64,000 nt of DNA from contig CP136063.1 in NCBI GenBank assembly GCA_032622095.1, positions 268,827,426-268,891,425 on the forward strand, read 5' to 3'. The stretch is from Siphonodentalium dalli. Its lineage: Eukaryota; Mollusca; Scaphopoda; Gadilida; Siphonodentaliidae. A program made the translations under genes and the position numbers. Under the pieces are notes generated by a model. That model was not told the origin of the DNA and did not search any database. It saw only the letters and a list, made by a program, of their open reading frames with translations. Below are positions 1 to 13,860 of the stretch, piece after piece (position 1 is the stretch's first letter; each line of letters begins with the position of its first letter).

Positions 1-3000
1 GCTGGCAGCCATCTTTGATTTCAAAATTAAATAGATTGGCGCGGTCTACAGGTCGTACTGTTCGTCTGATTATCATGAAATTTGTCATAGATGTTAATAG
101 TGACATGTAGATGGCAACGAGTTATTTTGGGGTCGTTAGGCCAAAAAACATGGCCACCAGTAGCCATCTTGGATTTTACTCTTTGCATGACTAAATCCTT
201 CGGCGCGGGCTACAGGTCGTAGCTTTGGTCGGATCTTCATGAAATTTGTCATGGCTGTTGACCTTGACATGTAAATGGGAACGAGTCCTTTTGGGGTCAT
301 TCGGTCAAAAGACATGGCCGCCAGCAGCCATCTTGGATTTTACTCTTTGCATGACTAAATCCTTTGGCACAGGCTACAGGTCCTAACTTTGGTCAGATTA
401 TTATGAAATTTGTCATGAATGTTGACATTGACATGTAGATGGGAATGAGTCATTTTGGGGTAATTTGGCCAAAAGCTTAGCTGCTGGCAGCCATCTTTGA
501 CTTCAAAATTAAATAGATTGGCGCAGTCTACAGGTCGTACTGTTCGTCTGATTATCATGAAATTTGTCATAGATGCTAATATTGACATGTAGATGGGAAC
601 GAGATATTTTGGGATCGTTAGGCCAAAAAACATGGCCACTAGTAGCCATCTTGGATTTTACTCTTTGCATGACTAAATCCTTTGGCGCGGGCTACAGGTC
701 GTAGCTTTGGTCGGATCTTCATGAAATTTGTCATGGCTGTTGACCTTGACATGTAAATGGGAACGAGTCCTTTTGTGGTCATTCGGTCAAAAGACATGGC
801 CGCCAGCAGCCATCTTGGATTTTACTCTTTGCATGACTAAATCCTTTGGCACAGGCTACAGGTCCTAACTTTGGTCAGATTATTATGAAATTTGTTATGA
901 ATGTTGACATTGACATGTAGATGGGAATGAGTCATTTTGTGGTAATTTGGCCAAAAGCTTAGCTGCTGGCAGCCATCTTTGACTTCAAAATTAAATAGAT
1001 TGGCGCAGTCTACAGGTCGTACTGTTCGTCTGATTATCATGAAATTTGTCATAGATGTTAATATTGACATGTAGATGGGAACGAGATATGTCGGGATCGT
1101 TAGGCCAAAAAACATGGCCACCAGTAGCCATCTTGGATTTTACTCTTTGCATGACTAAATCCTTTGGCGCGGGCTACAGGTCGTAGCTTTGGTTGGATCT
1201 TCATGAAATTTGTCGTGGCTGTTGACCTTGACATGTAAATGGGAACGAGTCCTTTTGGGGTCATTCGGTCAAAAGACATGGCCGCCAGCAGCCATCTTGG
1301 ATTTTACTCTTTGCATGACTAAATCCTTTGGCACAGGCTACAGGTCCTAACTTTGGTCAGATTATTATGAAATTTGTCACGAATGTTGACATTGAGATGT
1401 AGATGGGAATGAGTCATTTTGGGGTAATTTGGCCAAAAGCTTAGCTGCTGGCAGCCATCTTTGATTTCAAAATTAAATAGATTGGCGCAGTCTACAGGTC
1501 GTACTGTTCGTCTGATTATCATGAAATTTGTCATAGATGTTAATATTGACATGTAGATGGGAACGAGTCACTTTGGGATCGTTAGGCCAAAAAACTTGGC
1601 CACCAGTAGCCATCTTGGATTTTACTCTTTGCATGACTAAATCCTTTGGCGCGGGCTACAGGTCGTAGATTTTGGTCGGATCTTCATGAAATTTGTCGTG
1701 GCTGTTGACCTTGACATGTAAATGGGAACGAGTCATTTTGGGGTCATTCGGTCAAAAGACATGGCCGCCAGCAGCCATCTTGGATTTTACTCTTTGCATG
1801 ACTAAATCCTTTGGCACAGGCTACAGGTCCTAACTTTGGTCAGATTATTATGAAATTTGTCATGAATGTTGACATTGACATGTAGATGGGAACGAGTCAC
1901 TTTGGGGTAGTTTGGCCAAAAAACATGGCCGTCATGACTCATGAGCATCTTGGATTTTAATCTTTGCATGACTAAATCCTTTGGCGCGGGCTACAGGTCG
2001 TAGCTTTGGTCGGATATTCGTGAAATTTGTCATGGCTGTTGACATTGACATGTAAATGGGAACGAGTCCTTTTGGGGTCATTCGGTCAAAAGACATGGCC
2101 GCCAACAGCCATCTTGGATTTTACTCTTTGCATGACTAAATCTTTTGGGACAGGCTACAGGTCCTAACTTTGGTCAGATTATTATGAAATTTGTCATGAA
2201 TGTTGACATTGACATGTAGATGGGAATGAGTCATTTTGGGGTAATTTGGCCAAAGAACATGGCCGCTGGCAGCCATCTTTGATTTCAAAATTAAATAGAT
2301 TGGCGCGGTCTACAGGTCGTACTGTTCGTCTGATTATCATGAAATTTGTCATAGATGTTAATATTGACATGTAGATGGCAACGAGTTATTTTGGGGTCGT
2401 TAGGCCAAAAACATGGCCACCAGTAGCCATCTTGGATTTTAATCTTTGCATGACTAAATCCTTTGGCGCGGGCTACAGGTCGTAGCTTTGGTCGGACCTT
2501 CGTGAAATTTGTCATGGCTGTTGACATTGACATGCAAATGGGAACGAGTCCTTTTGGGGTCATTCGGTCAAAAGACATGGCCGCCAGCAGCCATCTTGGA
2601 TTTTACTCTTTGCATGACTAAATCCTTTGGGACAGGCTACAGGTCCTAACTTTGGTCAGATTATTATGAAATTTGTCATGAATGTTGACAATGACATGTA
2701 GATGGGAATGAGTCATTTTGGGGTAATTTGGCCAAAAAACATGGCCGCTGGCAGCCATCTTTGATTTCAAAATTAAATAGATTGGCGCGGTCTACAGGTC
2801 GTACTGTTCGTCTGATTATCATGAAATTTGTCATAGATGTTAATAGTGACATGTAGATGGCAACGAGTTATTTTGGGGTCGTTAGGCCAAAAAACATGGC
2901 CACCAGTAGCCATCTTGGATTTTACTCTTTGCATGACTAAATCCTTCGGCGCGGGCTACAGGTCGTAGCTTTGATCGGATCTTCATGAAATTTGTCATTG

Positions 3001-3059
3001 CTGTTGACCTTGACATGTAAATGGGAACGAGTCCTTTTGGGGTCATTCGGTCAAAAGAC

Positions 3060-6000
3060 ATGGCCGCCAGCAGCCATCTTGGATTTTACTCTTTGCATGA
3101 CTAAATCCTTTGGCACAGGCTACAGGTCCTAACTTTGGTCAGATTATTATGAAATTTGTCATGAATGTTGACATTGACATGTAGATGGGAATGAGTCATT
3201 TTGGGGTAATTTGGCCAAAGAACATGGCCGCTGGCAGCCATCTTTGATTTCAAAATTAAATAGATTGGCGCGGTCTACAGGTCGTACTGTTCGTCTGATT
3301 ATCATGAAATTTGTCATAGATGTTAATATTGACATGTAGATGGCAACGAGTTATTTTGGGGTCGTTAGGCCAAAAAACAAGGCCACCAGTAGCCATCTTG
3401 GATTTTAATCTTTGCATGACTAAATCCTTTGGCGCGGGCTACAGGTCGTAGCTTTGGTCGGATCTTCATGAAATTTGTCATGGCTGTTGACCTTGACATA
3501 TAAATGGGAACGAGTCCTTTTGGGGTCATTCGGTCAAAAGACATGGCCGCCAGCAGCCATCTTGGATTTTACTCTTTGCATGACTAAATCCTTTGGCACA
3601 GGCTACAGGTCCTAACTTTGGTCAGATTATTATGAAATTTGTCATGAATGTTGACATTGACATGCAGATGGGAATGAGTCATTTTGGGGTAATTTGGCCA
3701 AAGAACATGGCCGCTGGCAGCCATCTTTGATTTCAAAATTAAATAGATTGGCGCGGTCTACAGGTCGTACTGTTCGTCTGATTATCATGAAATTTGTCAT
3801 AGATGTTAATATTGACATGTAGATGGCAACGAGTTATTTTGGGGTCGTTAGGCCAAAAAACATGGCCACCAGTAGCCATCTTGGATTTTAATCTTTGCAT
3901 GACTAAATCCTTTGGCGCGGGCTACAGGTCGTAGCTTTGGTCGGATCTTCGTGAAATTTGTCATGGCTGTTGACATTGACATGTAAATGTGAACGAGTCC
4001 TTTTGGGGTCATTCGGTCAAAAGACATGGCCGCCAGCAGCCATCTTGGATTTTACTCTTTGCATGACTAAATCCTTTGGGACAGGCTACAGGTCCTAACT
4101 TTGGTCAGATTATTATGAAATTTGTCATGAATGTTGACATTGACATGTAGATGGGAATGAGTCATTTTGGGGTAATTTGGCCAAAGAACATGGCCGCTGG
4201 CAGCCATCTTTGATTTCAAAATTAAATAGATTGGCGCGGTCTACAGGTCGTACTGTTCGTCTGATTATCATGAAATTTGTCATAGATGTTAATATTGACA
4301 TGTAGATGGCAACGAGTTATTTTGGGGTCGTTAGGCCAAAAAACATGGCCACCAGTAGCCATCTTGGATTTTAATCTTTGCATGACTAAATCCTTTGGCG
4401 CGGGCTACAGGTCGTAGCTTTGGTCGGATCTTCGTGAAATTTGTCATGGCTGTTGACATTGACATGCAAATGGGAACGAGTCCTTTTGGGGTCATTCGGT
4501 CAAAAGACATGGCCGCCAGCAGCCATCTTGTATTTTACTCTTTGCATGACTAAATCCTTTGGGACAGGCTACAGGTCCTAACTTTGGTCAGATTATTATG
4601 AAATTTGTCATGAATGTTGACAATGACATGTAGATGGGAATGAGTCATTTTGGGGTAATTTTGCCTAAAAACATGGCCGCTGGCAGCCATCTTTGATTTC
4701 AAAATTAAATAGATTGGCGCGGTCTACAGGTCGTACTGTTCGTCTGATTATCATGAAATTTGTCATAGATGTTAATAGTGACATGTAGATGGCAACGAGT
4801 TATTTTGGGGTCGTTAGGCCAAAAAACATGGCCACCAGTAGCCATCTTGGATTTTACTCTTTGCATGACTAAATCCTTTGGCACAGGCTACAGGTCCTAA
4901 CTTTGGTCAGATTATTATGAAATTTGTCATGAATGTTGACATTGACATGTAGATGGGAATGAGTCATTTTGGGGTAATTTGGCCAAAAGCTTAGCTGCTG
5001 GCAGCCATCTTTGATTTCAAAATTAAATAGATTGGCGCAGTCTACAGGTCGTACTGTTCGTCTGATTATCATGAAATTTGTCATAGATGTTAATATTGAC
5101 ATGTAGATGGGAACGAGTCACTTTGGGGTAGTTTGGCCAAAAAACATGGCCGTCATGACTCATGAGCATCTTGGATTTTAATCTTTGCATGACTAAATCC
5201 TTTGGCGCGGGCTACAGGTCGTAGCTTTGGTCGGATCTTCGTGAAATTTGTCATGGCTGTTGACATTGACATGTAAATGGGAACGAGTCCTTTTGGGGTC
5301 ATTCGGTCAAAAGACATGGCCGCCAGCAGCCATCTTGGATTTTACTCTTTGCATGACTAAATCCTTTGGGACAGGCTACAGGTCCTAACTTTGGTCAGAT
5401 TATTATGAAATTTGTCATGAATGTTGACATTGACATGTAGATGGGAATGAGTCATTTTGGGGTAATTTGGCCAAAGAACATGGCCGTTGGCAGCCATCTT
5501 TGATTTCAAAATTAAATAGATTGGCGCGGTCTACAGGTCGTACTGTTCGTCTGATTATCATGAAATTTGTCATAGATGTTAATATTGACATGTAGATGGC
5601 AACGAGTTATTTTGGGGTCGTTAGGCCAAAAAACATGGCCACCAGTAGCCATCTTGGATTTTAATCTTTGCATGACTAAATCCTTTGGCGCGGGCTACAG
5701 GTCGTAGCTTTGGTCGGATCTTCGTGAAATTTGTCATGGCTGTTGACATTGACATGCAAATGGGAACGAGTCCTTTTGGGGTCATTCGGTCAAAAGACAT
5801 GGCCGCCAGCAGCCATCTTGGATTTTACTCTTTGCATGACTAAATCCTTTGGGACAGGCTACAGGTCCTAACTTTGGTCAGATTATTATGAAATTTGTCA
5901 TGAATGTTGACAATGACATGTAGATGGGAATAAGTCATTTTGGGGTAATTTGGCCAAAAAACATGGCCGCTGGCAGCCATCTTTGATTTCAAAATTAAAT

Positions 6001-9000
6001 AGATTGGCGCGGTCTACAGGTCGTACTGTTCGTCTGATTATCATGAAATTTGTCATAGATGTTAATAGTGACATGTAGATGGCAACGAGTTATTTTGGGG
6101 TCGTTAGGCCAAAAAACATGGCCACCAGTAGCCATCTTGGATTTTACTCTTTGCATGACTAAATCCTTCGGCGCAGGCTACAGGTCGTCGCTTTGGTCGG
6201 ATCTTCATGAAATTTGTCATGGCTGTTGACCTTGACATATAAATGGGAACGAGTCCTTTTGGGGTCATTCGGTCAAAAGACATGGCCGCCAGCAGCCATC
6301 TTGGATTTTACTCTTTGCATGACTAAATCCTTTGGCACAGGCTACAGGTCCTAACTTTGGTCAGATTATAATGAAATTTGTCATGAATGTTGACATTGAC
6401 ATGTAGATGGGAATGAGTCATTTTGGGGTAATTTGGCCAAAAGCTTAGCTGCTGGCAGCCATCTTTGATTTCAAAATTAAATAGATTGGCGCAGTCTACA
6501 GGTCGTACTGTTCGTCTGATTATCATGAAATTTGTCATAGATGTTAATATTGACATGTAGATGGGAACGAGTCACTTTGGGGTAGTTTGGCCAAAAAACA
6601 TGGCCGTCATGACTCATGAGCATCTTGGATTTTAATCTTTGCATGACTAAATCCTTTGGCGCGGGCTACAGGTCGTAGCTTTGGTCGGATCTTCGTGAAA
6701 TTTGTCATGGCTGTTGACATTGACATGTAAATGGGAACGAGTCCTTTTGGGGTCATTCGGTCAAAAGACATGGCCGCCAGCAGCCATCTTGGATTTTACT
6801 CTATGCATGACTAAATCCTTTGGCACAGGCTACAGGTCCTAACTTTGGTCAGATTATTATGAAATTTGTCATGAATGTTGACATTAACATGTAGATGGGA
6901 ATGAGTCATTTTGGGGTAATTTGGCCAAAGAACATGGCCGCTGGCAGCCATCTTTGATTTCAAAATTAAATAGATTGGCGCGGTCCACAGGTCGTACTGT
7001 TCGTCTGATTATCATGAAATTTGTCATAGATGTTAATATTGACATGTAGATGGCAACGAGTTATTTTGGGGTCGTTAGGCCAAAAAACATGGCCACCAGT
7101 AGCCATCTTGGATTTTAATCTTTGCATGACTAAATCCTTTGGCGCGGGCTACAGGTCGTAGCTTTGGTCGGATCTTCATGAAATTTGTCATGGCTGTTGA
7201 CCTTGACATATAAATGGGAACGAGTCCTTTTGGGGTCATTCGGTCAAAAGACATGGCCGCCAGCAGCCATCTTGGATTTTACTCTTTGCATAACTAAATC
7301 CTTTGGCACAGGCTACAGGTCCTAACTTTGGTCAGATTATTATGAAATTTGTCATGAATGTTGACATTGACATGCAGATGGGAATGAGTCATTTTGGGGT
7401 AATTTGGCCAAAGAACATGGCCGCTGGCAGCCATCTTTGATTTCAAAATTAAATAGATTGGCGCGGTCTACAGGTCGTACTGTTCGTCTGATTATCATGA
7501 AATTTGTCATAGATGTTAATATTGACATCTAGATGGCAACGAGTTATTTTGGGGTCGTTAGGCCAAAAAACATGGCCACCAGTAGCCATCTTGGATTTTA
7601 ATCTTTGCATGACTAAATCCTTTGGCGCGGGCTACAGGTCGTAGCTTTGGTCGGATCTTCGTGAAATTTGTCATGGCTGTTGACATTGACATGTCAATGT
7701 GAACGAGTCCTTTTGGGGTCATTCGGTCAAAAGACATGGCCGCCAGCAGCCATCTTGGATTTTACTCTTTGCATGACTAAATCCTTTGGGACAGGCTACA
7801 GGTCCTAACTTTGGTCAGATTATTATGAAATTTGTCATGAATGTTGACATTGACATGTAGATGGGAATGAGTCATTTTGGGGTAATTTGGCCAAAGAACA
7901 TGGCCGCTGGCAGCCATCTTTGATTTCAAAATTAAATAGATTGGCGCGGTCTACAGGTCGTACTGTTCGTCTGATTATCATGAAATTTGTCATAGATGTT
8001 AATATTGACATGTAGATGGCAACGAGTTATTTTGGGGTCGTTAGGCCAAAAAACATGGCCACCAGTAGCCATCTTGGATTTTAATCTTTGCATGACTAAA
8101 TCCTTTGGCGCGGGCTACAGGTCGTAGCTTTGGTCGGATCTTCGTGAAATTTGTCATGGCTGTTGACATTGACATGCAAATGGGAACGAGTCCTTTTGGG
8201 GTCATTCGGTCAAAAGACATGGCCGCCAGCAGCCATCTTGTATTTTACTCTTTGCATGACTAAATCCTTTGGGACAGGCTACAGGTCCTAACTTTGGTCA
8301 GATTATTATGAAATTTGTCATGAATGTTGACAATGACATGTAGATGGGAATGAGTCATTTTGGGGTAATTTTGCCTAAAAACATGGCCGCTGGCAGCCAT
8401 CTTTGATTTCAAAATTAAATAGATTGGCGCGGTCTACAGGTCGTACTGTTCGTCTGATTATCATGAAATTTGTCACAGATGTTAATAGTGACATGTAGAT
8501 GGCAACGAGTTATTTTGGGGTCGTTAGGCCAAAAAACATGGCCACCAGTAGCCATCTTGGATTTTACTCTTTGCATGACTAAATCCTTTGGCACAGGCTA
8601 CAGGTCCTAACTTTGGTCAGATTATTATGAAATTTGTCATGAATGTTGACATTGACATGTAGATGGGAATGAGTCATTTTGGGGTAATTTGGCCAAAAGC
8701 TTAGCTGCTGGCAGCCATCTTTGATTTCAAAATTAAATAGATTGGCGCAGTCTACAGGTCGTACTGTTCGTCTGATTATCATGAAATTTGTCATAGATGT
8801 TAATATTGACATGTAGATGGGAACGAGTCACTTTGGGGTAGTTTGGCCAAAAAACATGGCCGTCATGACTCATGAGCATCTTGGATTTTAATCTTTGCAT
8901 GACTAAATCCTTTGGCGCGGGCTACAGGTCGTAGCTTTGGTCGGATCTTCGTGAAATTTGTCATGGCTGTTGACATTGACATGTAAATGGGAACGAGTCC

Positions 9001-10480
9001 TTTTGGGGTCATTCGGTCAAAAGACATGGCCGCCAGCAGCCATCTTGGATTTTACTCTTTGCATGACTAAATCCTTTGGGACAGGCTACAGGTCCTAACT
9101 TTGGTCAGATTATTATGAAATTTGTCATGAATGTTGACATTGACATGTAGATGGGAATGAGTCATTTTGGGGTAATTTGGCCAAAGAACATGGCCGCTGG
9201 CAGCCATCTTTGATTTCAAAATTAAATAGATTGGCGCGGTCTACAGGTCGTACTGTTCGTCTGATTATCATGAAATTTGTCATAGATGTTAATATTGACA
9301 TGTAGATGGCAACGAGTTATTTTGGGGTCGTTAGGCCAAAAAACATGGCCACCAGTAGCCATCTTGGATTTTAATCTTTGCATGACTAAATCCTTTGGCG
9401 CGGGCTACAGGTCGTAGCTTTGGTCGGATCTTCGTGAAATTTGTCATGGCTGTTGACATTGACATGCAAATGGGAACGAGTCCTTTTGGGGTCATTCGGT
9501 CAAAAGACATGGCCGCCAGCAGCCATCTTGGATTTTACTCTTTGCATGACTAAATCCTTTGGGACAGGCTACAGGTCCTAACTTTGGTCAGATTATTATG
9601 AAATTTGTCATGAATGTTGACAATGACATGTAGATGGGAATAAGTCATTTTGGGGTAATTTGGCCAAAAAACATGGCCGCTGGCAGCCATCTTTGATTTC
9701 AAAATTAAATAGATTGGCGCGGTCTACAGGTCGTACTGTTCGTCTGATTATCATGAAATTTGTCATAGATGTTAATAGTGACATGTAGATGGCAACGAGT
9801 TATTTTGGGGTCGTTAGGCCAAAAAACATGGCCACCAGTAGCCATCTTGGATTTTACTCTTTGCATGACTAAATCCTTCGGCGCAGGCTACAGGTCGTAG
9901 CTTTGGTCGGATCTTCATGAAATTTGTCATGGCTGTTGACCTTGACATATAAATGGGAACGAGTCCTTTTGGGGTCATTCGGTCAAAAGACATGGCCGCC
10001 AGCAGCCATCTTGGATTTTACTCTTTGCATGACTAAATCCTTTGGCACAGGCTACAGGTCCTAACTTTGGTCAGATTATAATGAAATTTGTCATGAATGT
10101 TGACATTGACATGTAGATGGGAATGAGTCATTTTGGGGTAATTTGGCCAAAAGCTTAGCTGCTGGCAGCCATCTTTGATTTCAAAATTAAATAGATTGGC
10201 GCAGTCTACAGGTCGTACTGTTCGTCTGATTATCATGAAATTTGTCATAGATGTTAATATTGACATGTAGATGGGAACGAGTCACTTCGGGGTAGTTTGG
10301 CCAAAAAACATGGCCGTCATGACTCATGAGCATCTTGGATTTTAATCTTTGCATGACTAAATCCTTTGGCGCGGGCTACAGGTCGTAGCTTTGGTCGGAT
10401 CTTCGTGAAATTTGTCATGGCTGTTGACATTGACATGTAAATGGGAACGAGTCCTTTTGGGGTCATTCGGTCAAAAGACA
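3060..10480. repeat. 3.7 kb segmental duplication inside the satellite
   Basis: Two consecutive blocks of ~3710 bp (about 3060-6770 and 6770-10480) match at a constant offset of 3710. Shared private variants show this. Both have a T in CTTGTATTTTACTC (4528 and 8238), both have TTTTGCCTAAAAACATGG (4660 and 8370), both have GACATATAAATGG (3495 and 7205) and both have AAATGTGAACGAG (3986 and 7696). The offset is 23 monomers. The boundaries are estimated from where shared variants stop, so they are good only to a few hundred bases. Confidence 0.85.
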
Positions 10481-10485
10481 TGGCC

Positions 10486-13400
10486 GCCAACAGCCATCTT
10501 GGATTTTACTCTTTGCATGACTAAATCTTTTGGGACAGGCTACAGGTCCTAACTTTGGTCAGATTATTATGAAATTTGTCATGAATGTTGACATTGACAT
10601 GTAGATGGGAATGAGTCATTTTGGGGTAATTTGGCCAAAGAACATGGCCGCTGGCAGCCATCTTTGATTTCAAAATTAAATAGATTGGCGCGGTCTACAG
10701 GTCGTACTGTTCGTCTGATTATCATGAAATTTGTCATAGATGTTAATATTGACATGTAGATGGCAACGAGTTATTTTGGGGTCGTTAGGCCAAAAAACAT
10801 GGCCACCAGTAGCCATCTTGGATTTTAATCTTTGCATGACTAAATCCTTTGGCGCGGGCTACAGGTCGTAGCTTTGGTCGGACCTTCGTGAAATTTGTCA
10901 TGGCTGTTGACATTGACATGCAAATGGGAACGAGTCCTTTTGGGGTCATTCGGTCGAAAGACATGGCCGCCAGCAGCCATCTTGGATTTTACTCTTTGCA
11001 TGACTAAATCCTTTGGGACAGGCTACAGGTCCTAACTTTGGTCAGATTATTATGAAATTTGTCATGAATGTTGACAATGACATGTAGATGGGAATGAGTC
11101 ATTTTGGGGTAATTTGGCCAAAAAACATGGCCGCTGGCAGCCATCTTTGATTTCAAAATTAAATAGATTGGCGCGGTCTACAGGTCGTACTGTTCGTCTG
11201 ATTATCATGAAATTTGTCATAGATGTTAATAGTGACATGTAGATGGCAACGAGTTATTTTGGGGTCGTTAGGCCAAAAAACATGGCCACCAGTAGCCATC
11301 TTGGATTTTACTCTTTGCATGACTAAATCCTTCGGCGCGGGCTACAGGTCGTAGCTTTGATCGGATCTTCATGAAATTTGTCATTGCTGTTGACCTTGAC
11401 ATGTAAATGGGAACGAGTCCTTTTGGGGTCATTCAGTCAAAAGACATGGCCGCCAGCAGCCATCTTGGATTTTACTCTTTGCATGACTAAATCCTTTGGC
11501 ACAGGCTACAGGTCCTAACTTTGGTCAGATTATTATGAAATTTGTCATGAATGTTGACATTGACATGTAGATGGGAATGAGTCATTTTGGGGTAATTTGG
11601 CCAAAGAACATGGCCGCTGGCAGCCATCTTTGATTTCAAAATTAAATAGATTGGCGCGGTCTACAGGTCGTACTGTTCGTCTGATTATCATGAAATTTGT
11701 CATAGATGTTAATATTGACATGTAGATGGCAACGAGTTATTTTGGGGTCGTTAGGCCAAAAAACATGGCCACCAGTAGCCATCTTGGATTTTAATCTTTG
11801 CATGACTAAATCCTTTGGCGCGGGCTACAGGTCGTAGCTTTGGTCGGATCTTCGTGAAATTTGTCATGGCTGTTGACATTGACATGCAAATGGGAACGAG
11901 TCCTTTTGGGGTCATTCGGTCAAAAGACATGGCCGCCAGCAGCCATCTTGGATTTTACTCTTTGCATGACTAAATCCTTTGGGACAGGCTACAGGTCCTA
12001 ACTTTGGTCAGATTATTATGAAATTTGTCATGAATGTTGACAATGACATGTAGATGGGAATAAGTCATTTTGGGGTAATTTGGCCAAAAAACATGGCCGC
12101 TGGCAGCCATCTTTGATTTCAAAATTAAATAGATTGGCGCGGTCTACAGGTCGTACTGTTCGTCTGATTATCATGAAATTTGTCATAGATGTTAATAGTG
12201 ACATGTAGATGGCAACGAGTTATTTTGGGGTCGTTAGGCCAAAAAACATGGCCACCAGTAGCCATCTTGGATTTTACTCTTTGCATGACTAAATCCTTCG
12301 GCGCAGGCTACAGGTCGTAGCTTTGGTCGGATCTTCATGAAATTTGTCATTGCTGTTGACCTTGACATGTAAATGGGAACGAGTCCTTTTGGGGTCATTC
12401 GGTCAAAAGACATGGCCGCCAGCAGCCATCTTGGATTTTACTCTTTGCATGACTAAATCCTTTGGCACAGGCTACAGGTCCTAACTTTGGTCAGATTATA
12501 ATGAAATTTGTCATGAATGTTGACATTGACATGTAGATGGGAATGAGTCATTTTGGGGTAATTTGGCCAAAAGCTTAGCTGCTGGCAGCCATCTTTGATT
12601 TCAAAATTAAATAGATTGGCGCAGTCTACAGGTCGTACTGTTCGTCTGATTATCATGAAATTTGTCATAGATGTTAATATTGACATGTAGATGGGAACGA
12701 GTCACTTTGGGGTAGTTTGGCCAAAAAAACATGGCCGTCATGACTCATGAGCATCTTGGATTTTAATCTTTGCATGACTAAATCCTTTGGCGCGGGCTAC
12801 AGGTCGTAGCTTTGGTCGGATCTTCGTGAAATTTGTCATGGCTGTTGACATTGACATGTAAATGGGAACGAGTCCTTTTGGGGTCATTCGGTCAAAAGAC
12901 ATGGCCGCCAACAGCCATCTTGGATTTTACTCTTTGCATGACTAAATCTTTTGGGACAGGCGACAGGTCCTAACTTTGGTCAGATTATTATGAAATTTGT
13001 CATGAATGTTGACATTGACATGTAGATGGGAATGAGTCATTTTGGGGTAATTTGGCCAAAGAACATGGCCGCTGGCAGCCATCTTTGATTTCAAAATTAA
13101 ATAGATTGGCGCGGTCTACAGGTCGTACTGTTCGTCTGATTATCATGAAATTTGTCATAGATGTTAATATTGACATGTAGATGGCAACGAGTTATTTTGG
13201 GGTCGTTAGGCCAAAAAACATGGCCACCAGTAGCCATCTTGGATTTTAATCTTTGCATGACTAAATCCTTTGGCGCGGGCTACAGGTCGTAGCTTTGGTC
13301 GGACCTTCGTGAAATTTGTCATGGCTGTTGACATTGACATGCAAATGGGAACGAGTCCTTTTGGGGTCATTCGGTCAAAAGACATGGCCGCCAGCAGCCA

Positions 13401-13860
13401 TCTTGGATTTTACTCTTTGCATGACTAAATCCTTTGGGACAGGCTACAGGTCCTAACTTTGGTCAGATTATTATGAAATTTGTCATGAATGTTGACAATG
13501 ACATGTAGATGGGAATGAGTCATTTTGGGGTAATTTGGCCAAAAAACATGGCCGCTGGCAGCCATCTTTGATTTCAAAATTAAATAGATTGGCGCGGTCT
13601 ACAGGTCGTACTGTTCGTCTGATTATCATGAAATTTGTCATAGATGTTAATAGTGACATGTAGATGGCAACGAGTTATTTTGGGGTCGTTAGGCCAAAAA
13701 ACATGGCCACCAGTAGCCATCTTGGATTTTACTCTTTGCATGACTAAATCCTTCGGCGCGGGCTACAGGTCGTAGCTTTGATCGGATCTTCATGAAATTT
13801 GTCATTGCTGTTGACCTTGACATGTAAATGGGAACGAGTCCTTTTGGGGTCATTCGGTCA
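10486..13860. repeat. Further copied blocks in the satellite (2.4 kb and 8.4 kb offsets)
   Basis: The variants GCCAACAGCCATC, CTAAATCTTTTGGG, GGACCTTCGTG and TTTGATCGGATC occur in the same order at about 2101-2980, 10486-11370 and 12906-13790. The first pair is offset by ~8385 bp and the second by ~2420 bp. Both offsets are close to whole numbers of ~161 bp monomers (52 and 15). This shows that several rounds of block copying shaped the array. Confidence 0.8.

Noticed and set aside
3060-13860. A CRISPR-like array of direct repeats
   Set aside because: The units are ~161 bp of continuous repeat with no spacer pattern, in a eukaryotic context.
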